A stretch of 22,681 nucleotides of DNA, taken from contig JBBQEJ010000081.1 in assembly GCA_038320555.1 (NCBI GenBank), positions 1 through 22,681 of the forward strand, given 5' to 3'. Below are positions 1 through 6,197 of the stretch, piece after piece. The number at the start of each line of letters is the position of its first letter. Within the stretch, counting starts at the first letter, position 1. The translations under genes were made by a program, and so were the position numbers. Source of the DNA: JALZOC01 sp038320555. GTDB lineage: Bacteria > Acidobacteriota > Vicinamibacteria > Vicinamibacterales > 2-12-FULL-66-21. The notes under the pieces were generated by a model that saw only the letters and a list, made by a program, of their open reading frames with translations, searched no databases and was not told where the DNA came from.

Positions 1-75
1 GGGCGCCTCGGCCTCGGCTCGTTCGACGATAACGGAGAATTCCGTCAGTTCGCCGTTGCGGGATACAGAGAGTGA
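1..75 (+). CDS. C-terminal end of a LamG/DUF1080-like protein (partial)
   Basis: The first 24 codons are open in frame 1 and end at a TGA. They read GRLGLGSFDDNGEFRQFAV followed by AGYRE. The pattern GRxGLGSFDDxGxF..xxV is typical of the last beta strands of concanavalin-like domains, including the DUF1080 / 3-keto-disaccharide hydrolase family. DUF1080 domains often occur beside or fused to ThuA domains, and a ThuA-like gene follows here, which supports the reading. Only the tail is visible, so the exact family is an inference; another LamG-type domain is possible. Confidence 0.5.
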   Translation, partial: GRLGLGSFDDNGEFRQFAVAGYRE

Positions 76-121
76 CCGGCATCCATCATGGGCTGTACCG
101 GGTTAGGCTGGGGTCTACCAT

Positions 122-298
122 GTTCTACTAGTGGCCTGTCTCAGCTGAATCGGTAGTGGATTACGGAGCGCGGCGCCCGCATGGCAAGGCGCGACGACCG
201 AGAATACCGGGAGTATTTGAGGGAGGAGCAACGCCGCCAGGCGGGACGCCCCGCCCGGAAGGCACTTCTGATTCAGCTGAGACAGGCCACTAGGTTCT
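122..298. mobile_element. MITE-like element with 24-bp perfect terminal inverted repeats
   Basis: Positions 128-151 and 270-293 are perfect reverse complements over 24 bases (CTAGTGGCCTG... against ...CAGGCCACTAG). They enclose a 118-bp core. GTTCT is found at 122-126 on the left (one base before the repeat) and at 294-298 directly after the right repeat, as expected for a short target-site duplication. The core has no transposase. It contains an ATG at 181 whose frame reads MARRDDREYREYLREEQRRQ and continues through the right repeat into the ThuA-like gene. I do not recognise this peptide. Its charged, repetitive character looks more like a gene start than random sequence. A non-autonomous transposon fits best; an RNA hairpin or a terminator relic is possible. 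Confidence 0.55.
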
Positions 299-321
299 CC
301 GGTTCTGCGGGACGAGGTTCT

Positions 322-1089
322 ATGCCGTTTCGGGCCGGTGTCGTGCTGGTTCTGGCGTGGCTGCTGGCCGGCTGCTCGGGGGAATCGCGTCCTTCGACAA
401 CATCTCCGAACGAGGCTCAATCCATCCCGCCAGGCTCGCCGATCCGTGTGATGATGCTGACCGCGACGCGCGGATTCCGACACGATTCGATTCCCGTCGC
501 GCGCGACGTCATGAATGCCATGGCCTCATCGAGCGGCGAGTTCACGGTCACCATGACCGAGGACATCTCGGCCGTCACCGCCTCGACGCTTGCCGGCTAC
601 GACGTGCTGTTCTTCGCGCTGACCACAGGCGAGTTGCCCTTTGACCCGGAACAGAAGGCCGCCATTCTGAACTTCGTGTCAGGGGGTAAGGGGTTCCTGG
701 GTGTGCATAGCGCGACCGATACGTTGTACGACTGGCCGGACTACGGACGACTCGTCGGCGCGTACTTCAAGGAGCATCCGTGGACGCAGTCGGCGACGGT
801 GCTCGTCGAGGATCCGACGCACCCCTCGACGGCTGGCCTGGGGGATCGGTTTACGCTGACCGAGGAGTTCTATACCTTTCGCGAGAACCCGCGGCCGCGC
901 GTGCAGGTTCTGCTTCGACTCGATCCGTCGTCGGTCGGCTCCTCCGGGGACTATCCTCTGGCGTGGACGCAGTCGTACGGCGCCGGACGCGTCTATTACA
1001 ACGCCCTCGGCCACTTCGCGGATACCTGGCGCGATGCCCGGTTCCAGCGGCAGCTGGTCGGCGCCCTTCGATGGACCGCCGGGCGCTGA
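322..1089 (+). CDS. ThuA-like domain lipoprotein
   Basis: This 255-residue protein begins with a lipoprotein signal: a short basic start, a hydrophobic run and the lipobox LAGC with Cys18, so it should be exported and lipid-anchored. Residues about 40-255 match the ThuA-like (trehalose utilisation, class I glutamine-amidotransferase-like) fold. Visible markers are FRHDSI near the start of the domain, GGKGFLGVHSATDTLYDWPDYGRLVGAYFKEHPW in two overlapping conserved blocks in the middle, and YNALGH with the final W. The frame is open upstream to an ATG at 181 inside the inverted-repeat element. I chose 322 because the signal peptide starts there and GAGG lies four bases before it. The biochemical role is not established; association with sugar or glycoside catabolism is known for the family, and the neighbouring DUF1080-like tail agrees. 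Confidence 0.85.
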   Translation: MPFRAGVVLVLAWLLAGCSGESRPSTTSPNEAQSIPPGSPIRVMMLTATRGFRHDSIPVARDVMNAMASSSGEFTVTMTEDISAVTASTLAGYDVLFFALTTGELPFDPEQKAAILNFVSGGKGFLGVHSATDTLYDWPDYGRLVGAYFKEHPWTQSATVLVEDPTHPSTAGLGDRFTLTEEFYTFRENPRPRVQVLLRLDPSSVGSSGDYPLAWTQSYGAGRVYYNALGHFADTWRDARFQRQLVGALRWTAGR

Positions 1090-1108
1090 CGGAGATGAGA
1101 CACTCGCC

Positions 1109-1576
1109 ATGATTCACATCGCGAACGCGTTGCAGACAACGGTCGATCGCGCCGTACCACGGCTTCGCGCGCTGTCCGACAGGCAGGCCATGCGCGATCG
1201 CGGCACAGGAAAGTGGGTGGTCAAAGAGATTCTCGGCCACCTGATTGACTCGGCTGCGAACAACCAGCAGCGGTTCGTGCGGGCGCGCATGGTCGATCCC
1301 CTGATCTTTCCGGGTTACGATCAGACCGCCTGGGTCGATGCGCATGGCTACCCAATCCGGCCCTGGTCAGAATTGGTGGACACCTGGGTGGCGTATAACA
1401 TCCAGATCGCGCAGGTGATTTCGTCGACGCCCGTGGGCCGCCGCGTCGCGCAATGCGTGATCGGCGACAACGAGGCCGTCACGCTCGAGTGGTTGATGCA
1501 GGATTACATCGAGCATATGAAGCACCACCTGGCGCAGATTTTTCCGGTGGAAAAGCCGACAGCCGGCGAAGCATAA
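1109..1576 (+). CDS. DinB-like (DinB_2) domain protein
   Basis: This 155-residue cytoplasmic protein has the four-helix-bundle pattern of the DinB/YfiT-like superfamily. His44 lies in GHLIDSAANNQQRF on helix 2. A C-terminal group in DYIEHMKHHLAQI (His136, His139, His140) could supply the other ligands of the usual three-His metal site. Members include thiol transferases such as bacillithiol or mycothiol S-transferases and many proteins of unknown role, so a metal-dependent thiol transferase is possible but unproven. The gene starts 19 bases after the ThuA-like stop, with GGAG at 1091-1094, so co-transcription is likely. The frame is open upstream within the previous gene; the ATG at 1109 fits family length. 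Confidence 0.75.
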   Translation: MIHIANALQTTVDRAVPRLRALSDRQAMRDRGTGKWVVKEILGHLIDSAANNQQRFVRARMVDPLIFPGYDQTAWVDAHGYPIRPWSELVDTWVAYNIQIAQVISSTPVGRRVAQCVIGDNEAVTLEWLMQDYIEHMKHHLAQIFPVEKPTAGEA

Positions 1577-1601
1577 CGATCCGGCGTTTATCTGGAGTCA
1601 C

Positions 1602-1997
1602 ATGATGGCACTGATGCAGGTGGCGATGGTCGTGGGCGTCCTGGGAATGCCGCTGGGTGTACCAGGTGCGCAGGTCCCGGCGGTGCAGGAACGGGCGGCG
1701 CAACCCGCGCCGGAATCCGCGACGAATCTCTGGCTCGTCCCGCCGGGCACGGATCCGTTCGGCAACATCTTCTTCGGCCGCGGCGCGCAGAAGGAGCGTC
1801 GAATTCCTGGCCGTCCCCAAGTGTCGGACATGGCCCGCTCGGGCCCTCAATCGAGCGACACCCCGCCGCGAATCGTGTGCGGAATGACCGTCGTGACGGT
1901 GAACCCGGGCGCCGATCCGAAGATGGTGCTGACGCCGAGGCCCTCGAACGTCGAGTACAAGACTCGCGTCATCTCTCCGCGCATCTGCCGGGAGTAA
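1602..1997 (+). CDS. Small secreted protein of unknown function
   Basis: This 131-residue protein begins with a hydrophobic run (MMALMQVAMVVGVLGMPLGV) followed by an Ala/Pro/Gln-rich linker, which suggests export with cleavage near residue 23 or a single N-terminal anchor. The rest is polar, with two cysteines (in IVCGMTVV and at the C-terminal PRICRE) that could form a disulfide in the periplasm. TGGAG precedes the two adjacent ATGs at 1602 and 1605; either could be used. It follows the DinB-like gene by 25 bases on the same strand. I do not recognise a family. Coding potential is supported by the signal-like start, the ribosome binding site and placement in a same-strand series. Confidence 0.55.
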   Translation: MMALMQVAMVVGVLGMPLGVPGAQVPAVQERAAQPAPESATNLWLVPPGTDPFGNIFFGRGAQKERRIPGRPQVSDMARSGPQSSDTPPRIVCGMTVVTVNPGADPKMVLTPRPSNVEYKTRVISPRICRE

Positions 1998-2016
1998 CTC
2001 ACCCCACGCGCGGGCG

Positions 2017-2333
2017 GTCGCGGCTTCGTACTCGGTTGAGCAACGGACCCAGGAGATTGGCATCCGCGTCGCGCTCGGCGCCCCGGCCGGCCGGCGTCCG
2101 AAACATGGTGCTGGCGCAAGGGGGACGGCTGACCCCAGCGGGCGTGGTGCTGGGGCTTGCCGCCGCGATTACGGTGTCCCGGCTGATGTCCAGCGGTGTT
2201 CGGCATCGCGACGTCGGATCCGGCCATTTTTGCCGCCGTGGCCGCCCTCCTCGGTGCCGTCAGCCTGACGGCGGTCTGCGTCCCGGCGCTGGCGGCCACT
2301 CGCATCGATCCGATGGACGCACTGAGACGATAG
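2017..2333 (+). pseudogene. Remnant of a MacB/FtsX-type ABC permease (C-terminal end, frameshifted)
   Basis: Three reading-frame segments join into one recognisable permease C-terminus. The first, in the frame of 2038, reads SVEQRTQEIGIRVALGAPAG, the conserved cytoplasmic motif of FtsX/MacB permeases. The second, in the frame of 2105, reads NMVLAQGGRLTPAGVVLGLA and continues to SRLMSS. The third, in the frame of 2196, reads VFGIATSDPAIFAAVAALLG and ends IDPMDALRR then TAG at 2331. The frame changes fall in a CCGG-rich stretch near 2085-2094 and near 2190-2196. The N-terminal membrane segment, the periplasmic domain and most of the protein are absent. This is a decayed copy rather than one sequencing slip. 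Acidobacteria carry many such orphan permeases (ADOPs), so an ADOP source is likely. Confidence 0.85.
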
Positions 2334-2396
2334 TCCCCGGTTGCCAGTTTCCAGTTTCCGGATCGGAATCTTCTGGCCACTGGCGACTGGAAACTG
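2334..2396. repeat. Heptamer array in palindromic arrangement (hairpin array A)
   Basis: The array starts directly after the TAG of the permease remnant. It divides cleanly into nine 7-base units. The left units at 2341, 2348 and 2355 are NNNCCAG or a one-base variant; the right units at 2369, 2376, 2383 and 2390 end in CTG, the complementary sense. As a result 2345-2355 (CAGTTTCCAGT) and 2386-2396 (ACTGGAAACTG) form an 11-bp perfect inverted repeat with a 30-base loop. It could act as a bidirectional transcript end or a repeat element. No gene is visible in it. Confidence 0.6.
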
Positions 2397-2432
2397 CGGA
2401 GCCTTAAGCCCTTCACTGTGTAAGATTTGCGC

Positions 2433-2461
2433 TTGACTCGGCGAACATTCGGTCTTACAGT
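2433..2461 (+). promoter_or_regulatory. Sigma70-like promoter for the protease gene
   Basis: TTGACT at 2433-2438 and TACAGT at 2456-2461 are separated by 17 bases. The -35 has five of six consensus bases and the -10 has four of six, in DNA that is otherwise GC-rich. The predicted transcript start near 2468 gives a leader of about 120 bases before the ATG at 2588. GTAAGA at 2420-2425 and TCTTAC at 2453-2458 are an inverted pair flanking the -35, a possible operator. Confidence 0.5.
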
Positions 2462-2498
2462 TGTTGTATCCCCAGCGCGTAGTCTCTGAACAGAAAGT

Positions 2499-2582
2499 CC
2501 AAGCGAAAAAGGCCAGCTCCCTTATGGAGCGCGGCAAAGCTGTAAGCCCCGGGGCGGGGCGATTTAGCTGCCGAACTTGGAG
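2499..2582 (+). promoter_or_regulatory. Structured 5' leader, candidate cis-regulatory RNA
   Basis: The leader can form a three-way-junction-like fold. P1 pairs CCAAG 2499-2503 with CTTGG 2576-2580. P2 pairs GCTCC 2516-2520 with GGAGC 2526-2530 over loop CTTAT. P3 pairs CGGC 2532-2535 with GCCG 2570-2573 and AGCT 2538-2541 with AGCT 2566-2569 around an AA bulge, capped by GCCCC 2546-2550 with GGGGC 2556-2560. The Shine-Dalgarno GGAG (2579-2582) of the protease gene overlaps the 3' strand of P1, so folding could block translation. The outline (P1, P2, a GGCAAAGCT joining segment, P3) recalls c-di-GMP-I riboswitches, but the P2 GNRA tetraloop is missing, so I do not assign that class. Confidence 0.4.
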
Positions 2583-2587
2583 AACGT

Positions 2588-3463
2588 ATGTCCTATCGTC
2601 GCGCCGTTCCTGCATTCGTCATCATCGCTGTCGCGTTCTCCGTCGTGTTTTTTGGCCTCGGCAATTACCTCGGTGCCAGGCAGAACGCGAACAGCGACGA
2701 ACGTATCGCCGCGCTTCGCGCCGAAGTCGATATCCTCCGGCAGCGCGAACTCCAGGCTCCGACGGGAACCACCGGCCGATTGCCCGGAGCAGTCGCCACG
2801 ATGACGGACACGGAAAACCGCGCCGCCATCGTCGCGGACGTCAAGCGGGAACTGTCGGCGGAGATGGGCCTGCTGCCGTTGACGCTGTTGCGCAACCGCC
2901 GGAACAGCTTCGTCGAGCTGAATTCGTACGACGACCACGGCACGAGTAATTACGGCACCGCCGGCTACCTCGGCAACGGCTACTTCATCACGGTCAAGCA
3001 CGCAGTGATCGCGCTCGGACAGGACGGCACGGCGGAGCCGCGGCGGATTGACGCCATCAAGATCAATTACAAGGGACGTTTTCTGACGGCCCGTCTGGTC
3101 GACGCCGGAGATGCGCGCGCCGAAGTGGACCCCGGCGACTGGGCGATCATCAAGGTCAAGGAGCCGATCGATCTGCCGGCGCTGCACGTGAATCTCGGCT
3201 ACTCATTCGATTTCGCGGACCCGATCTTCCGGCTGGGCAACGACTACTCGAAGGGCATCATCCTCTCGACCGGCTACGTTGGGCAGAAGACGTCGAACAA
3301 TCTCGTAACGTGCCTGACCGACGGCCATCCCGGAGTGTCGGGTGGCGGCGTGCTGAACCAGGATGGCGATCTCGTGGGCATTCCCATCGGCCGTATGCAG
3401 GGGGACTATCGCTTCTCGTTCATCCTCCCGCTTCGCGCCGAGATGCTCAGGAAGGTGAAATAG
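2588..3463 (+). CDS. Membrane-anchored trypsin-like serine protease
   Basis: This 291-residue protein has one N-terminal membrane segment (about residues 8-24), then a short polar, possibly coiled stretch (about 36-60, ERIAALRAEVDILRQRE), then a chymotrypsin-fold domain. The presumed catalytic residues are His138 in FITVKHAV, Asp184 in DPGDWAIIKV and Ser251 in GHPGVSGGGVL; the GxSGG box is intact. No PDZ domain follows, unlike DegP/HtrA. The catalytic domain should face the periplasm. GGAG lies five bases before the ATG, preceded by a promoter and a structured leader, so the gene appears to be its own transcription unit. It ends nine bases before the convergent rarA stop. Substrate is unknown. 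Confidence 0.8.
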   Translation: MSYRRAVPAFVIIAVAFSVVFFGLGNYLGARQNANSDERIAALRAEVDILRQRELQAPTGTTGRLPGAVATMTDTENRAAIVADVKRELSAEMGLLPLTLLRNRRNSFVELNSYDDHGTSNYGTAGYLGNGYFITVKHAVIALGQDGTAEPRRIDAIKINYKGRFLTARLVDAGDARAEVDPGDWAIIKVKEPIDLPALHVNLGYSFDFADPIFRLGNDYSKGIILSTGYVGQKTSNNLVTCLTDGHPGVSGGGVLNQDGDLVGIPIGRMQGDYRFSFILPLRAEMLRKVK

Positions 3464-3472
3464 GCCCGGCGC

Positions 3473-4816
3473 TCAGCGCCCGGGTTCGTTCGGGATTCCG
3501 CGTTTGCGGCGGAGCTCGTCGAGCTTGCGCTTGATGTCGGACTCGAGACCGCGTTCGGTCGGCTCATAGAACCGGCGGCCGGCGTGGGCCGGAGGCAGAC
3601 AGACCATGTCGGCCGCCACCCCTTCGGCCTCGTCGTGCGCGTAGCGGTATCCCTTCCCGTACTCCAATTCCTTCATCAGCTTTGTCGGCGCATTGCGCAG
3701 GTGCAGCGGCACCGGCTCGGCCACTTCCCGCGCCGCGGCTTCCGCCGCCTCGAGATACGCGCGATACACGGCATTACTCTTCGCAGCCACCGCCATGTAG
3801 ATGGCCGCCTGCGCCAGGGCGGTGTTTCCTTCAGGCATCCCGACGAAATGGACGGCATCCTTCGCGGCGACGGCAATCGAGAGCGCGCGCGGGTCGGCAT
3901 TCCCGATATCCTCGGACGCGAAACGCACCAGCCGCCGCGCGATGTAGAGAGGATCCTCGCCGGCCCCAATCATTCGCGCCAGCCAGTAGACCGTTGCGTC
4001 CGGATCGCTGTTGCGCATGGACTTGTGCAGCGCCGAGATGAGGTTGTAGTGCTCTTCACCGGTCTTGTCGTAGAGCAGCGCGCGGTTCTGGGCGAGGTCG
4101 GCGACCAACGCGGCGTCGATCCGGCTCCCCGGGCCGACGGTCGCGGCGGCGGTCTCGAGCATGTTCAGCGCGATGCGGGCATCGCCGTTCGCGTACCGTG
4201 CGAGCCCGGCCAGGGCGTCGTCGTCTGCCTGGGTCTCGAGGGCGCCGAGTCCGCGCTCACGATCCTCCATCGCGCGCCGCATGATCGTCACGATCTGCTG
4301 GGGACCGAGCGCTTTCAGAACGTAGACCTTGGATCGAGACAGGAGCGCCGAGTTCACCTCGAACGACGGGTTCTCGGTAGTGGCGCCGATGAGCACAATG
4401 TCGCCCGACTCGACGCGGGGAAGAAAGGCGTCCTGCTGCGACTTGTTGAAACGATGGATCTCGTCGATGAAGAGAATCGTCCGGCGGCCGAGACGCCGCC
4501 GCGCTTCCTCCGCTTCCGTCATGACCGCGCGGATCTCCTTGATGCCGGACATCACCGCGCTGAACGAAATGAAATGCGCGCGGGTGACGTTCGCGATGAG
4601 ACGCGCGAGCGTGGTCTTTCCGGTGCCGGGCGGGCCCCAGAAAATGATCGACTGCAGGCGGTCCTGCTCGATCGCGCGGCGCAAGGGGCGGCCCGGGCCG
4701 ATGAGGGCATCCTGGCCGACGAACTCGTCGAGCGTCCGGGGCCGCATGCGCTCGGCGAGCGGCGACGGCGCGTTCGATGCCGGCATAGGCTGAGGCTCGT
4801 CGTCAAACAGTGACAT
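3473..4816 (-). CDS. rarA: Replication-associated recombination protein A (AAA+ ATPase RarA/MgsA)
   Basis: This 447-residue protein matches RarA/MgsA over its whole length, the same length as the E. coli protein. It is a clamp-loader-like AAA+ ATPase acting at stalled replication forks. Visible motifs are PLAERMRPRTLDEFVGQ at 18-35, Walker A GPPGTGKT at 61-68, Walker B ILFIDEIHRFNK at 114-125, sensor 1 GATTENPSFEVN at 144-155, and the C-terminal tetramerisation region with GNADPRAL and the YGKGYRYAHD block. I chose MSLFDDEP as the start; the open frame reaches further upstream inside the preceding methyltransferase gene but that part has no family match. The start overlaps the 3' end of the methyltransferase by 14 bases, so the two are co-transcribed and probably translationally coupled. 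Confidence 0.95.
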   Translation of the reverse strand: MSLFDDEPQPMPASNAPSPLAERMRPRTLDEFVGQDALIGPGRPLRRAIEQDRLQSIIFWGPPGTGKTTLARLIANVTRAHFISFSAVMSGIKEIRAVMTEAEEARRRLGRRTILFIDEIHRFNKSQQDAFLPRVESGDIVLIGATTENPSFEVNSALLSRSKVYVLKALGPQQIVTIMRRAMEDRERGLGALETQADDDALAGLARYANGDARIALNMLETAAATVGPGSRIDAALVADLAQNRALLYDKTGEEHYNLISALHKSMRNSDPDATVYWLARMIGAGEDPLYIARRLVRFASEDIGNADPRALSIAVAAKDAVHFVGMPEGNTALAQAAIYMAVAAKSNAVYRAYLEAAEAAAREVAEPVPLHLRNAPTKLMKELEYGKGYRYAHDEAEGVAADMVCLPPAHAGRRFYEPTERGLESDIKRKLDELRRKRGIPNEPGR

Positions 4817-5603
4817 TGTCGGTGTGGCCCTGGCGCTGACGCGCGGCTTCGTAGAAGACCAGTGCGGCGGCAATCGCCACGTTCAGCGACTCCACCGGCG
4901 GCCGCATCGGAATCGTCAGGCGGGCACCGGCGGCCTGGAGCAGATCGTCGGGCAATCCCGCACCCTCGCCGCCGAAGATGATTGCGGAAGGACCGCGCAG
5001 ATCGCAGTGCGGCAGCGACGTGCCGCCTCTCGGTGTGGTACCGAACACGCGCAACCCTTTGGCGTGTGCCATCGCAATGGCCTCGGAGAGCGGTTGCCTG
5101 GTCGCAACCGGCAGCCGGAAAGCGCTGCCCATCGCGCCGCGCAGAGCCTTCCATCCGAAAGGATCGGCGGTGCCTTGGCTGCAGATAATGCCCGTCGCGC
5201 CGCAGCCCTCGGCCGCGCGCACGACCGCACCGACATTGCCGGGATCCTGGACGTCGTGCAGCATCGCGATGAGCTGCGGCTCCCTCGCCAGGAGATCCTC
5301 GATCCCCTCATCCGGCCGTCGGGCGATGCCGACGACGCCGGACGGGGTCTTGACCGGGCTGATGGCATCGAGGACGGCATCGGTCACGAGGACGATCGTC
5401 GCGCCTGCACGCTGCAGGCGCTCGGCAAGGCGTCCCTTGCCGAGCCGCTCGCCGAATGCCGCCACGTCAATTGTGACGCCGGACTCCAGCGCTTCGTCGA
5501 TCACGTGCTCGCCGTCGAGCAGCATCGCCCCGTCGACGTCTCCATGAGCGACGTCCCGGAACTGCTTGACGAGTGGATTCTGCCGGCTGGTGATGCGCTC
5601 CAT
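4803..5603 (-). CDS. TrmH/SpoU-family RNA 2'-O-methyltransferase
   Basis: This 266-residue SPOUT-class enzyme should transfer a methyl group from S-adenosylmethionine to a ribose 2'-OH in rRNA or tRNA. Residues 1-95 form the substrate-binding domain (ITSRQNPLVKQFRD at the start). The catalytic knot carries motif 1 DVQDPGNVGAVVRAA at 117-131, motif 2 FGGEGAGLP at 210-218 and motif 3 IPMRPPVESLNVAIAAA at 231-247. The N-terminus resembles 23S rRNA methyltransferases of the TsnR/RlmB type; the exact target cannot be read from sequence. The frame is open upstream through a heptamer repeat array to 5669, but MERITSRQNP at 5603 is the natural family start. It overlaps rarA downstream and diverges from greA. 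Confidence 0.88.
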   Translation of the reverse strand: MERITSRQNPLVKQFRDVAHGDVDGAMLLDGEHVIDEALESGVTIDVAAFGERLGKGRLAERLQRAGATIVLVTDAVLDAISPVKTPSGVVGIARRPDEGIEDLLAREPQLIAMLHDVQDPGNVGAVVRAAEGCGATGIICSQGTADPFGWKALRGAMGSAFRLPVATRQPLSEAIAMAHAKGLRVFGTTPRGGTSLPHCDLRGPSAIIFGGEGAGLPDDLLQAAGARLTIPMRPPVESLNVAIAAALVFYEAARQRQGHTDNVTV

Positions 5604-5615
5604 GACGGCCGCTTC

Positions 5616-5685
5616 GATTATTGCTGATTTTTGATTGCCGGCCGCTGATTGACGCGTTTCAATCGACAATCAACACTCAGCAATC
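5616..5685. repeat. Heptamer array in palindromic arrangement (hairpin array B)
   Basis: The region between the divergent methyltransferase and greA genes divides into ten 7-base units. Units on the left end in GATT (5616 variant, 5623, 5630, 5644); units on the right end in AATC or a variant (5658, 5665, 5672, 5679), the complementary sense. Positions 5620-5637 and 5667-5684 pair as inverted repeats with 16 of 18 matches. The right arm, read on the minus strand (ATTGCTGAGTGTTGATTG), is closely related to the array at 19986-20040. It occupies most of the 108-bp divergent promoter region. Confidence 0.65.
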
Positions 5686-5696
5686 CGCGGTTTTTC

Positions 5697-5705
5697 TGCT
5701 ACCAT
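5697..5705 (+). promoter_or_regulatory. Extended -10 element for greA, possibly leaderless
   Basis: TGCTACCAT at 5697-5705 has the TGnTAnnnT form of an extended -10. A start about seven bases downstream would fall at or next to the greA ATG at 5712, and no Shine-Dalgarno is visible before that ATG. No convincing -35 is present, as is usual with extended -10 promoters. Assignment rests on pattern only. Confidence 0.35.
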
Positions 5706-5711
5706 TCCCGC

Positions 5712-6176
5712 ATGAAGGCTCGTCTCCTCAAGAAATTCGAAGATGAGATCCACGCGCTCGACAAGGAACTGAAGACCGAGCTGCCGAAGGAAATCAAGCG
5801 CGCGCGGGAGCTCGGGGATCTTCGCGAGAATGCGGAGTACCAGGCGGCGAAAGAGCGGCAGCGGCTCGTCGAGTCGCGCATCAGCATGCTGCAGAAGCGC
5901 GTCAGCGAGATTTCGCTGATGAACCTCGACAGGATCCCGCACGACAAGGTCGGCTTCGGATCGACCGTCCACCTCAAGGATCCGAACGGCAACACGGTCG
6001 TCTACCAGCTCGTGATGCCGGAAGATGCCGATGTCGAACAGGGATTGATTTCGACCGCCTCGCCGATCGGACGCGGCCTGCTCGGCAAAGAGGAGGGAGA
6101 CGAGGTGACGATTTCCGCGCCCAACGGAAGCCGGCGGTTCGAGCTCGTGAAGCTGGTGACCATCCACGACGAGTAG
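5712..6176 (+). CDS. greA: Transcription elongation factor GreA
   Basis: This 154-residue protein matches GreA in length and in both domains. The N-terminal coiled-coil hairpin carries the tip motif GDLRENAEYQAAKERQ (from residue 35), whose acidic Asp36 and Glu39 enter the RNA polymerase secondary channel to promote cleavage of backtracked RNA. The C-terminal FKBP-like domain carries SPIGRGLLGKEEGDEV near 116-131. ATG 5712 is the family start; the open frame upstream runs into repeat DNA. There is no clear ribosome binding site and a -10-like element lies only six bases upstream, so the mRNA may be leaderless. It is followed after 21 bases by the patatin-like gene. Confidence 0.95.
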   Translation: MKARLLKKFEDEIHALDKELKTELPKEIKRARELGDLRENAEYQAAKERQRLVESRISMLQKRVSEISLMNLDRIPHDKVGFGSTVHLKDPNGNTVVYQLVMPEDADVEQGLISTASPIGRGLLGKEEGDEVTISAPNGSRRFELVKLVTIHDE

Positions 6177-6197
6177 CCGGATTCCTGCACTGCTTTC

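Noticed and set aside
181..321. A 47-residue N-terminal extension of the ThuA-like protein starting at ATG 181
   Set aside because: It lies in the inverted-repeat element and would place the lipoprotein signal peptide in the middle of the chain; ATG 322 begins exactly at the signal peptide.
2499..2582. Assignment of the leader as a c-di-GMP-I riboswitch
   Set aside because: The layout and the CAAAGCT segment are similar, but the P2 GNRA tetraloop and the P3 tetraloop receptor are not seen, so it is reported only as a structured leader.
3584..4813. Long open frame on the plus strand opposite rarA
   Set aside because: Antisense shadow of a well-conserved gene; composition is Arg/His/Gly-rich with no domain.
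5604..5669. N-terminal extension of the TrmH-family protein through the repeat array
   Set aside because: The frame is open but low-complexity; family alignment starts at MERITSRQNP (5603).
5616..5685. CRISPR array
   Set aside because: Units are seven bases with no spacers of constant length and no cas genes nearby.
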